From: CAYOHP01 sp964403795 [NCBI: uncultured bacterium]
GTDB lineage: Bacteria; Muiribacteriota; UBA6191; CAZXTJ01
Reading direction: 5' to 3'
Length of the DNA stretch: 11,596 nucleotides
NCBI GenBank assembly: GCA_964403795.1
Contig: CAYOHP010000180.1
Coordinates: forward strand, 1-11,596
The position numbers and the translations under genes are program-made. Shown piece after piece: positions 6,074 to 11,596 of this stretch. Numbering within the stretch: position 1 is the first letter of the stretch; each line of letters opens with the position of its first letter. The notes beneath the pieces were generated by a model that saw only the letters and a list, made by a program, of their open reading frames with translations, did no database searches and had not been told where the DNA came from.

Positions 6074-7459
6074 ATGAGGGAGACGCGCAGCACGGTGGTG
6101 TCCGTCGGCGACGGGCTCGAGCTCCGTTTCGAGCGGACCCGGTTGCTGGTGGAGGCCGGCCCCGACCAGGGTCGCGAACTCCTGCTGGTCGACCGGCCGG
6201 TGGTGGTGGGAAGGGGCGAGGAGGCCGATCTCCGGCTCGGCGACGCCACCGTCTCCCGGGCCCACCTGGCGATCGAGCCCTGGGGGGCGGGCTACCGGGT
6301 ACGGGATCTCGGCTCCAAGGGCGGGACCTTCGTCAACGGCGTCCAGGTCACCGAGGCCCCGCTGCCTCCCGAGGCGCGGCTCCGTCTGGGGGTCACCGAG
6401 CTGTTGCTCCGCTCCGACGCCCACCGTCTGAAGGGCGCGACCTCGCCGGCGGGGGAGGTCGAGGGCCAGCTGGGCGCCAGCTTGGCGATGCGACGCCTGT
6501 TCGGGCTGGTGAGGCGGGTCGGCGAACTGGGAATGCCGGTGCTGGTCACGGGGGCCTCCGGCACCGGCAAGGAAGGTCTGGCCCGGGCGGTGCACCGCTG
6601 TGGGCCCGACCGGGATGGCCCCTACGAGGTGGTGGACTGCACCCTGCTCGAGCGGGAACACCTGCGCAGCGAGCTCTTCGGTCACGTCAAGGGCGCCTTC
6701 ACCGGTGCCGACGCGGCCCGGATGGGAGCCTTCGAGCGGGCCGACGGGGGGACCCTGTTCCTCGACGAGGTGGGCGAGCTGCCGCTGGACCTCCAGCCGG
6801 CTCTGCTGCGGGTCCTCGAGCTCGGCGAGGTGCGACCCCTGGGTGCCGACCGGGCGAAGCGGGTCCGGACCCGGGTGGTGAGCGCCACCAACCGGGATCT
6901 CCCGCGCATGGTGGCCGAGGGGCGGTTCCGGGAGGATCTGTACTTCCGGCTCTCGGCAGTGGTCCTGGAGCTGCCGCCGCTCGCCGACCGGGAAGACGAC
7001 GCAGTGATGTTGGCTCGCCACTTCTGTCCCCCGGGGGTGGAGCTCGGGGAGGACGCCCTGGCCGCCATCCGTGGCTATCGCTGGCCCGGGAACGTCCGCG
7101 AGCTCCGGTTCCGGATCCAGCGGGCGGCCGGCCTGGCGTCGGGATCGCGACTGTCCGCCGCCGACCTGGCCCTGCCTCCCGGGGGAGGCGTCGTCGCGTC
7201 CTTGCCGGTCGGGCCCAGGTCCGAGGAGGAGGAGGAGGCCAGGAGTCCAGGTGCCGCGGGGTCGACCCTGCCGGGTGGCGGGCCGGGAGGCCCCGGAGGC
7301 CAGGTCGGTCCGGGGGGCGGAACCATGGCCGACTACGAGGAGGCCGCCATCCGGGAGGCCCTCCGCCTCTACGACGGGAACAAGAAGGAGGCGGCCCAGC
7401 ACCTCGGTATCGGCCGCTCGACCCTCTACCGCAAGCTCGCCCTCTACGGCCTGGAGTAG
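6074..7459 (+). CDS. FHA-domain sigma-54 enhancer-binding transcriptional activator
   Basis: A 461-residue cytoplasmic activator with three domains. The N-terminal FHA domain (about 25-115) has GR 46-47, Ser61-Arg62-x-His64 and the GTFVNG turn with Asn88, the residues that bind phosphothreonine peptides; it replaces the usual receiver domain. The AAA+ domain (about 130-350) has Walker A GASGTGKE (160-167), the sigma-54 contact loop GAFTGA (207-212), Walker B LFLDE (228-232), FREDLYFRL (285-293) and YRWPGNVREL. A Pro/Gly-rich linker leads to a Fis-type helix-turn-helix (NKKEAAQHLGIGRSTLYRKL) at the C-terminus. The retained GAFTGA loop predicts that it can open sigma-54 promoters. Start ATG 6074 has GGAG four bases upstream. 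It lies between two membrane Ser/Thr kinases, 40 bases after the first and 3 before the second, so phosphorylation by one or both probably controls it (inferred). Confidence 0.93.
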   Translation: MRETRSTVVSVGDGLELRFERTRLLVEAGPDQGRELLLVDRPVVVGRGEEADLRLGDATVSRAHLAIEPWGAGYRVRDLGSKGGTFVNGVQVTEAPLPPEARLRLGVTELLLRSDAHRLKGATSPAGEVEGQLGASLAMRRLFGLVRRVGELGMPVLVTGASGTGKEGLARAVHRCGPDRDGPYEVVDCTLLEREHLRSELFGHVKGAFTGADAARMGAFERADGGTLFLDEVGELPLDLQPALLRVLELGEVRPLGADRAKRVRTRVVSATNRDLPRMVAEGRFREDLYFRLSAVVLELPPLADREDDAVMLARHFCPPGVELGEDALAAIRGYRWPGNVRELRFRIQRAAGLASGSRLSAADLALPPGGGVVASLPVGPRSEEEEEARSPGAAGSTLPGGGPGGPGGQVGPGGGTMADYEEAAIREALRLYDGNKKEAAQHLGIGRSTLYRKLALYGLE

Positions 7460-7462
7460 CGG

Positions 7463-9583
7463 GTGGAGGCACTCCCCGAAGGCCTGGCGGGTCGCTACCG
7501 GGCGGTCCGTACCCTGGGGTCCGGGAGCTTCGGCCGGGTGGTCGAGGCGACCCAGCTCGCCACCGGGCGCACCGTGGCCGTGAAGCTCTTCGAGCCGCGG
7601 GGAATCGTCGGGGAGTACCGGGAGCAGGCCAAGGCGAGGTTCGGGCGCGAGGTCCTCGCCATGCAGGGGATCGCCTCCGACCGGGTGGTCCGGGTGCTGG
7701 AAGGCGGCCTCGACCAGGATCCTCCCTGGCTCGCCATGGAGTTCGTGGAGGGCGAGTCCCTGGAGGCGCGCCTGGCCCGGGGGCGGCTTCCCTGGCGGGA
7801 GGTCGTCGAGCTGGGGCGCCAGCTCTGTACCGGCCTGGCAGCCCTGCACGCGGCCGGGGTGCTCCATCGCGACCTGAAGCCGGCGAACGTGATGCTCCGG
7901 GCTTCGGGGGGTGCGGTGATCGCCGATCTGGGCCTGGCGGCGCTCGCCGGGGCCACCGTGCTCACGCGCACCGGACAGGTCCTCGGCACCCCGAAGTACC
8001 TGCCGCCCGAGGTGCTTGCCGGCGCTCCCTGGAGCCCGGCCGGGGATGTCTACCAGGCCGCCCTGGTTCTCTTCGAAGCCGCCACCGGCAGGCGGGGGTA
8101 CCAGGCGGCGAGCTTCGACCAGCTGCTCCGCCAGGTGGCGCGGGGCGAGCGGGCCGGGTGGCCTGCGGGGATCGAGGTCCCGCCCGGGTTGCGGGCCGTG
8201 ATCGACCGGGCGACTGCGGCCGACCCGGTGCGGAGGACCCAGAGCGCGGTCGCGCTGGAGGGCGAGCTCGAACGCCTGGAAGGGGAGGGGAAGGCCGGGG
8301 TCGCCGGTGCCACCGCCACGGTCGAGGGGATCGCCGCGACCGACGAGGCCTCGGGGAGGATGCAGGCAGGCACGGCCTCGGTCCTGGAGGGACCGGTGGC
8401 CACCGGATCGCGGGGTACGGCGAGACCGGGGGCCGGAGGCCCGGGGTCCCGGGGCGGGGTCGGTGACCGCGTGCCGTCCGGACTCCTCGGCTTGGGGCTC
8501 GCCCTGGTGGCGCTGGGTGCCCTGGGGGGAGGGATGGCCCGACGGATCGGCGAACGGGAGGCGGGCCCGGCGGGTGGGAGCGGGAAATCCACGGGGTCGG
8601 AGCCGGCTCCGCCCCGGGTCCGGCCGGTGGTGGGACGGAGGCTGCGGGTGGATTCCCAGGATCCGATCTGGGTCCGCCCCGAGACTCCGGGTGCGGTTCC
8701 CCACTGGTTCGAGGCGGGCGGAGGGGACCTCGAACTCCCAGCAGGAAGGCTGCCTCCCGGGATCGAGTGGAGGAACGGGGAGCGGCGGGGACGGATTCCT
8801 CTGGATCGGGAGGCGTGCCTCGCCCAGGTGCTGCGGAGGGCCACCGAGGAACTCGGCGAGACGGCCCGACCCCTGGGTGCATCGTGGCTGGCCTGGGCCC
8901 CGGACCTGTTCACGGCGGACCCGGACGGGGGCCCCGAGGAGGCGGTCGCGGCCAGCCTCTGGGAGGCCTGGCAAGCTGCCGAGGTGGGACGCACCCTCGC
9001 CCGCGAGGAGGCGGGTGCTCCGAGCGGGGTCGGGGCAGGATCCGCCGAGGGACCGGGCCCCTGGGAGCCCGGATGGAGGGGAGAGGGTCCAGGGCTCTCG
9101 CTCGGCTCGACCTCGAGGATCGACCTGGCCTTCACGGTGGAGGGTGGAACCCGCTCGGACCGCGGCGTGTTCGGCTTCGAACTGACCTCGGCCAGGGGGG
9201 CGATGGTCCTGTCCAGCGAAGTCCATGGGCGGGCCGCCCAGGGGGTACGGTTCCGGTGGCCGGAGGAGTCGTTCGGGTCGGGTCCGGCGATGCTCCTGGT
9301 CGAAGGCGCCCGGGTGCCGGTCGGTACCGCCTGGCGGGTGCGACCGGCGGATCGGGAAGGACCGGGGTTCCTCCTCTTCCGTCCCGATCCGCGAGCCGAG
9401 AGGTCCCGCTCCGAGCCGGGCCGTTCCGTCGAGCTCGGACTGGTCCTGCCCGGGCGCCTGCTGCCCCGCCCCGGGGAAGGGATGCGCCTGGAATTGGTGG
9501 AGATCGCCGCCGGGGAGCCCCGGGTCGGGAGGCTGCGTCGGATCGCCCTGGTCCGGAGGGATCCGGTTCCCGGTTCGCCCTGA
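7463..9583 (+). CDS. Membrane Ser/Thr protein kinase (Hanks type) with large C-terminal extracytoplasmic domain
   Basis: A 706-residue single-pass kinase. Kinase domain: GSGSFG (19-24), Lys41, helix-C Glu63, HRDLKPAN (135-142), DLG (155-157) in place of DFG, GTPKYLPPE (175-183) and a GDVY..A helix. Residues about 275-338 are an Ala/Gly/Thr-rich linker, 340-359 (GLLGLGLALVALGALGGGMA) one membrane helix. Residues 360-706 should lie outside the cytoplasm. This domain has no PASTA, NHL or TPR motif that I can see, lacks Cys, and ends in a beta-rich part (from about residue 550). I recognise no sensor family. GTG 7463 is the start: GGAG at 7453-7456, six bases away, lies inside the last codons of the activator gene, and only three bases separate the genes, so translation is probably coupled. 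It shares a DPPWLA stretch with the first kinase, suggesting related catalytic domains. It likely senses an envelope signal and phosphorylates the activator or an FHA-binding partner. Confidence 0.92.
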   Translation: MEALPEGLAGRYRAVRTLGSGSFGRVVEATQLATGRTVAVKLFEPRGIVGEYREQAKARFGREVLAMQGIASDRVVRVLEGGLDQDPPWLAMEFVEGESLEARLARGRLPWREVVELGRQLCTGLAALHAAGVLHRDLKPANVMLRASGGAVIADLGLAALAGATVLTRTGQVLGTPKYLPPEVLAGAPWSPAGDVYQAALVLFEAATGRRGYQAASFDQLLRQVARGERAGWPAGIEVPPGLRAVIDRATAADPVRRTQSAVALEGELERLEGEGKAGVAGATATVEGIAATDEASGRMQAGTASVLEGPVATGSRGTARPGAGGPGSRGGVGDRVPSGLLGLGLALVALGALGGGMARRIGEREAGPAGGSGKSTGSEPAPPRVRPVVGRRLRVDSQDPIWVRPETPGAVPHWFEAGGGDLELPAGRLPPGIEWRNGERRGRIPLDREACLAQVLRRATEELGETARPLGASWLAWAPDLFTADPDGGPEEAVAASLWEAWQAAEVGRTLAREEAGAPSGVGAGSAEGPGPWEPGWRGEGPGLSLGSTSRIDLAFTVEGGTRSDRGVFGFELTSARGAMVLSSEVHGRAAQGVRFRWPEESFGSGPAMLLVEGARVPVGTAWRVRPADREGPGFLLFRPDPRAERSRSEPGRSVELGLVLPGRLLPRPGEGMRLELVEIAAGEPRVGRLRRIALVRRDPVPGSP

Positions 9584-9584
9584 C

Positions 9585-9612
9585 CGGGAGGGCACCCCGG
9601 GCTGTCCTCCCG
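9585..9612 (+). terminator. Hairpin directly after the kinase operon
   Basis: CGGGAGGGC (9585-9593) pairs with 9604-9612 over nine positions including one G-U, around a 10-base loop. It begins one base after the operon's TGA. There is no T-tract. Its place and strength make it the best terminator candidate for the three-gene operon. Confidence 0.6.
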
Positions 9613-9637
9613 TCCCGCAGGAGACTGCCGGTCGCGG

Positions 9638-9656
9638 GTGTCCCGATCCGGGACAC
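9638..9656. promoter_or_regulatory. 19-bp perfect dyad: candidate enhancer site 1 (or second terminator hairpin)
   Basis: GTGTCCCG-ATC-CGGGACAC has 8-base perfect arms, and the stem can extend by four pairs past a 2-base bulge. Its centre, 9647, is about 131 bases upstream of the start point predicted from the -24/-12 element at 9752. That is a normal distance for a sigma-54 activator binding site. It shares the GTCC-N7-GGAC core with 9685-9699. It could equally be a second terminator hairpin of the kinase operon. Confidence 0.45.
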
Positions 9657-9684
9657 GCCCGCCCCGGGGATGGCACACGGGTGG

Positions 9685-9699
9685 GTCCCGGGATCGGAC
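9685..9699. promoter_or_regulatory. Candidate enhancer site 2, GTCC-N7-GGAC
   Basis: GTCC-CGGGATC-GGAC repeats the core of the 9638-9656 dyad, including GTCCCG and ATC, with its centre 45 bases downstream and about 86 bases before the predicted start point. The arms are only 4 bases, so it is weaker than the first copy. Confidence 0.35.
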
Positions 9700-9751
9700 G
9701 CGAGCCCGGAGGTCTGGGCGTAACTCCGCTCGGGAAGCGGGTCCCGTAGGC

Positions 9752-9767
9752 TGGCACGAGGGTCGCT
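9752..9767 (+). promoter_or_regulatory. Sigma-54 (-24/-12) promoter candidate for the 9808 lipoprotein gene
   Basis: TGGCACG-AGGG-TCGCT matches the sigma-54 consensus TGGCACG-N4-TTGCW at all but one position. The GG (9753-9754) and GC (9765-9766) are separated by exactly 10 bases, the invariant spacing. Transcription would start near 9778, giving a leader of about 30 bases with GGAGG at 9795-9799. A TAGGCT hexamer at 9747-9752 overlaps it and might act as a weak -10 box, but has no -35 partner. Confidence 0.6.
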
Positions 9768-9807
9768 ATCGAGGGCTCGGACAGGATCCGGAGCGGAGGA
9801 CGAGGCG

Positions 9808-10356
9808 ATGCGACGAGGCCACGGCAAGCGGGTGCTGGCGATGGGCTTCCTGGTGGCGGGACTCGGTCTCACGGGGTGCGGTGCCGGAGCGGGCGCCGGC
9901 AGCCTGGGGTCGCTGATGCCGATCCTGCAGCAGATCCTGGGAGCCCTGGGCGGCCTGATGCGGCAAGGCCAAGCCACCCAGCAGGCCCTCGACCGTCAGC
10001 AGGTCCAGCTCGACCGGCTGTCCACCCAGCTTGCGAACCTGCCGAAGGGGAACGGACCCGACAAGGTCCAGGACCCGAACAAGGCCAAGGATCCGGTCGT
10101 GAAGGTCGAGGCGCCGGTTGCCAAGGTCGAGGTCGGCACCGTGGAGAAGCCGATCGTGAAGGCCGATCAGCCGGCCGGCGGGAAGGACCCGTACTTCTCG
10201 GCCGACTGGAACGACTGGATCGCCGAATCCGACAAGCTCGAGGCTCCGGAGTTCGACCCCTTCAAGGTGACGACCACGTCGATCCCCGATGGCGGGGTAG
10301 GCGGTCCGACCGGGCTCGACGGGAGCTCGAAGCCCTGGGCGACGATGATCCACTGA
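9808..10356 (+). CDS. Small lipoprotein with coiled-coil segment and Lys/Val/Pro repeats (hypothetical)
   Basis: A 182-residue predicted lipoprotein: basic MRRGHGKR, a hydrophobic stretch and the good lipobox LTGC with Cys24 as lipidation site. Residues about 32-50 are hydrophobic and helical (LMPILQQILGALGGLM). The Gln-rich stretch after it (QATQQALDRQQVQLDRLSTQLANL) looks like a coiled coil. Residues about 80-125 are an extended Lys/Val/Pro/Asp-rich region with degenerate PVVKVEAPVAKVE-type repeats, perhaps spanning part of the envelope, and the C-terminal 60 residues are acidic and aromatic (DPYFSADWNDWIAESD). ATG 9808 follows GGAGG at 9795-9799 with 8 bases between. I recognise no family. 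It is the first gene after the kinase/FHA-activator operon and carries a sigma-54-type promoter, so it is the likeliest target of that activator. A structural or stress role in the envelope is inferred only. Confidence 0.8.
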   Translation: MRRGHGKRVLAMGFLVAGLGLTGCGAGAGAGSLGSLMPILQQILGALGGLMRQGQATQQALDRQQVQLDRLSTQLANLPKGNGPDKVQDPNKAKDPVVKVEAPVAKVEVGTVEKPIVKADQPAGGKDPYFSADWNDWIAESDKLEAPEFDPFKVTTTSIPDGGVGGPTGLDGSSKPWATMIH

Positions 10357-10363
10357 GTGTCGA

Positions 10364-10386
10364 CCCGGTGGCGGTCGTCGACCGGG
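10364..10386. terminator. Hairpin between convergent genes
   Basis: CCCGGT (10364-10369) pairs with ACCGGG (10381-10386). A competing inner stem is CGGTC-GTC-GACCG (10372-10384). It fills the 30-base gap between the convergent stops at 10356 and 10387, so it probably terminates both. No T-tract is visible. Confidence 0.5.
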
Positions 10387-11415
10387 CTACCTCACCCGGA
10401 ACGGCAGCTTCTGGCCGTCGCGGTACACGACTCCCGAGGCGGCGTCGGTGAGCGAGACGACGGTGCCCGAGGGGGTCACGTCGAGCCACTCGGCGCCGGG
10501 CTGCCCGAGCGAGCGACCGTTCTTGTGAACGATCCCGCCCTGCAGGTGGTAGACGTTGCCGGCGCCGTCGAGGCGGAAGCCGAAACCCCGCCAGCCGGTA
10601 TCGGTCCCGTCGCGATGGATCTGCTGGGCGAAGTCGGACCAGAGCACCCGTCCCTGGGCGTCGACCGCGAAGTGGTCGCGGCGGGGGAGCATGGCGAGGA
10701 ACTCGATCTGGCCGCTCCCCGCCCGATAGCGGAGCAGGCGCCAGCGGTTCGGGGGATTGCGCACGGTGTAGACGTAGTCGCCGTTCCCGTCCCGGAGGAA
10801 GCTCCCGGGGAAGAGGTCGACCGGGGCCTTGTCCCCGTCGATGTGGAGGTGGCCGTCGGCCTTGGCGACGTAGGCGATCCGCCCCTGGCCGTCGACATCG
10901 AAGGCCGAGCCGGGCTGGATCTCGTAGCCGGTCCCGGAGCCGTTCACCAGGATCTCCTGCCCGACCCAGTCCTTGACGGTATAGACGTTGCCGGCATCGT
11001 CGATCCGGAAGTCATGCTCGCGGATCCAGTTCTGGCCGAGCGAGGCACCGTCGACCGAGAGCTTCCCGAAGCTGTCGGTGTAGAAGGCCTGCCCGCCCCG
11101 GCTGACCAGGAACTCGTCATGGTCGCGGTCGGGCTGCCAGTACGTCTCGCTGCCCTCGATGGCGATCCGGCCCCATGAGGTGAGGTGGAAGACCCGGCCG
11201 GCGCCGTCCAGGCGGAAGGGCGGGTTCCAATGGGAGCGCTCGGCCTCGGGCGCTGCGTCGGTCTCGACGGCTGCCAGCGGGACCAGGATCCCGGGAGGGA
11301 AGCTCCCGGGATCGAGGGCCGCCGAAGGGCCGGGAACTGCGAGGGACAGGAGTGCCGCCCCCAGGGCGGCGAGGACATGCACCCGAACGGGCGCGAAGGG
11401 ACGATGCGACGACAC
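10387..11415 (-). CDS. Secreted eight-repeat protein, probable beta-propeller (hypothetical)
   Basis: A 342-residue exported protein. Start GTG 11415 has GGGGAGG five bases upstream. The signal peptide is VHVLAALGAALLSLAVPG with likely cleavage after PSA. From about residue 65 to the end, eight repeats of roughly 30-42 residues follow the pattern aromatic-x-(Leu/Val/Ile)-Asp-x-x-Gly-x-(Val/Ala)-(Tyr/Phe), then a short strand ending in x-x-G-x-x-(Leu). Examples are FRLDGAGRVFHL, FRIDDAGNVYTV, FDVDGQGRIAYV, FAVDAQGRVLWS and FRLDGAGNVYHL. Such short beta repeats in this number suggest a 7- or 8-bladed propeller. I see no catalytic motif, and no Cys in the mature part. The gene converges with the 9808 lipoprotein and has its own sigma-70-like promoter. 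Binding of a ligand or partner in the envelope is the most that can be inferred. Confidence 0.82.
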   Translation of the reverse strand: MSSHRPFAPVRVHVLAALGAALLSLAVPGPSAALDPGSFPPGILVPLAAVETDAAPEAERSHWNPPFRLDGAGRVFHLTSWGRIAIEGSETYWQPDRDHDEFLVSRGGQAFYTDSFGKLSVDGASLGQNWIREHDFRIDDAGNVYTVKDWVGQEILVNGSGTGYEIQPGSAFDVDGQGRIAYVAKADGHLHIDGDKAPVDLFPGSFLRDGNGDYVYTVRNPPNRWRLLRYRAGSGQIEFLAMLPRRDHFAVDAQGRVLWSDFAQQIHRDGTDTGWRGFGFRLDGAGNVYHLQGGIVHKNGRSLGQPGAEWLDVTPSGTVVSLTDAASGVVYRDGQKLPFRVR

Positions 11416-11498
11416 GTAGGCCTCCCCGATACGCGAGTGGTTCTCGGGTCGGTCCGCGTTCCCATGGGGGGCGCGGCCGCCCTTTGATCGAGCCGGGC

Positions 11499-11528
11499 AG
11501 GCTACCCGGGGGCGCGTCGGGGTGTCAA
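11499..11528 (-). promoter_or_regulatory. Sigma-70-type promoter TTGACA-N18-TAGCCT
   Basis: On the minus strand a perfect -35 TTGACA (11528-11523) and a -10 TAGCCT (11504-11499) are separated by 18 bases. Transcription would start near 11492, leaving a leader of about 75 bases before GTG 11415. It is the only canonical -35/-10 pair I find in the window. Confidence 0.6.
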
Positions 11529-11578
11529 ACCGGGGAGCGGGTCCTGGGATTCGGAGTAGCGGGGAGTCAGCGATAGGG

Positions 11579-11595
11579 GAAGGCAGGTCGCCTTC
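11579..11595. terminator. Possible hairpin at the right edge
   Basis: GAAGGC-AGGTC-GCCTTC is a perfect 6-bp stem with a 5-base loop, ending one base before the window edge. No T-tract is visible, and the gene it might serve lies outside the window. Confidence 0.3.
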
Positions 11596-11596
11596 G

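Noticed and set aside
5428-6077. Uncorrected Gly/Arg-rich C-terminus of the first kinase as a real domain
   Set aside because: The +1 frame over the same bases continues the kinase C-lobe, a membrane helix and a beta-rich domain. The uncorrected frame is typical out-of-frame GC-rich sequence.
5858-9757. A 1299-codon open frame on the minus strand, opposite the activator and second kinase
   Set aside because: The translation is Pro/Arg/Gly/His-rich with no domain, and it spans three well-supported genes plus an intergenic region. It is a product of very high GC on the strand opposite real coding.

Overview
The window is about 70% GC with strong third-position G/C bias. It uses GTG and TTG as well as ATG starts and carries Hanks-type Ser/Thr kinases, an FHA-domain sigma-54 activator, lipoproteins and secreted proteins of no recognised family. 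This mix fits a large-genome Gram-negative such as a Planctomycetota or Myxococcota member. I lean towards Planctomycetota, but no marker gene in the window settles it. I see no rRNA, tRNA, CRISPR array, insertion sequence or phage gene.

Layout. 2-304: the C-terminal end of an unidentified gene, followed by a small hairpin. 343-1857: a sodium:solute symporter (SSS family), apparently from its own near-leaderless promoter. 1919-3442: a secreted protein with a MORN-like segment, with a TTG start chosen over an upstream ATG. It converges on 3479-4543 (minus), a lipoprotein with aromatic-x-x-Gly tetrad arrays and a very acidic tail; a hairpin lies between the two stops. A 241-base divergent region separates that lipoprotein from a three-gene plus-strand operon: a membrane Ser/Thr kinase (4785-6033, with an apparent frameshift at a G8 tract), an FHA-AAA+-Fis sigma-54 enhancer-binding protein (6074-7459), and a second membrane Ser/Thr kinase with a large C-terminal domain outside the cytoplasm (7463-9583). 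The operon ends in hairpins. After a 224-base gap comes a small lipoprotein (9808-10356), which converges on a secreted eight-repeat protein (10387-11415, minus) that has a good TTGACA/TAGCCT promoter.

How the parts may work together. The three-gene operon looks like a complete route from membrane kinase to FHA-EBP to sigma-54. The next gene, the 9808 lipoprotein, has a near-consensus -24/-12 element (TGGCACG-N4-TCGCT, GG-to-GC spacing exactly 10). Two GTCC-N7-GGAC dyads lie about 131 and 86 bases upstream of its predicted start point, where enhancer sites for such activators usually sit. My main hypothesis is that this is a self-contained envelope-signalling module in which the kinases tune the FHA activator and the activator drives the adjacent lipoprotein gene. 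The domain calls are visible directly; the wiring is inference.
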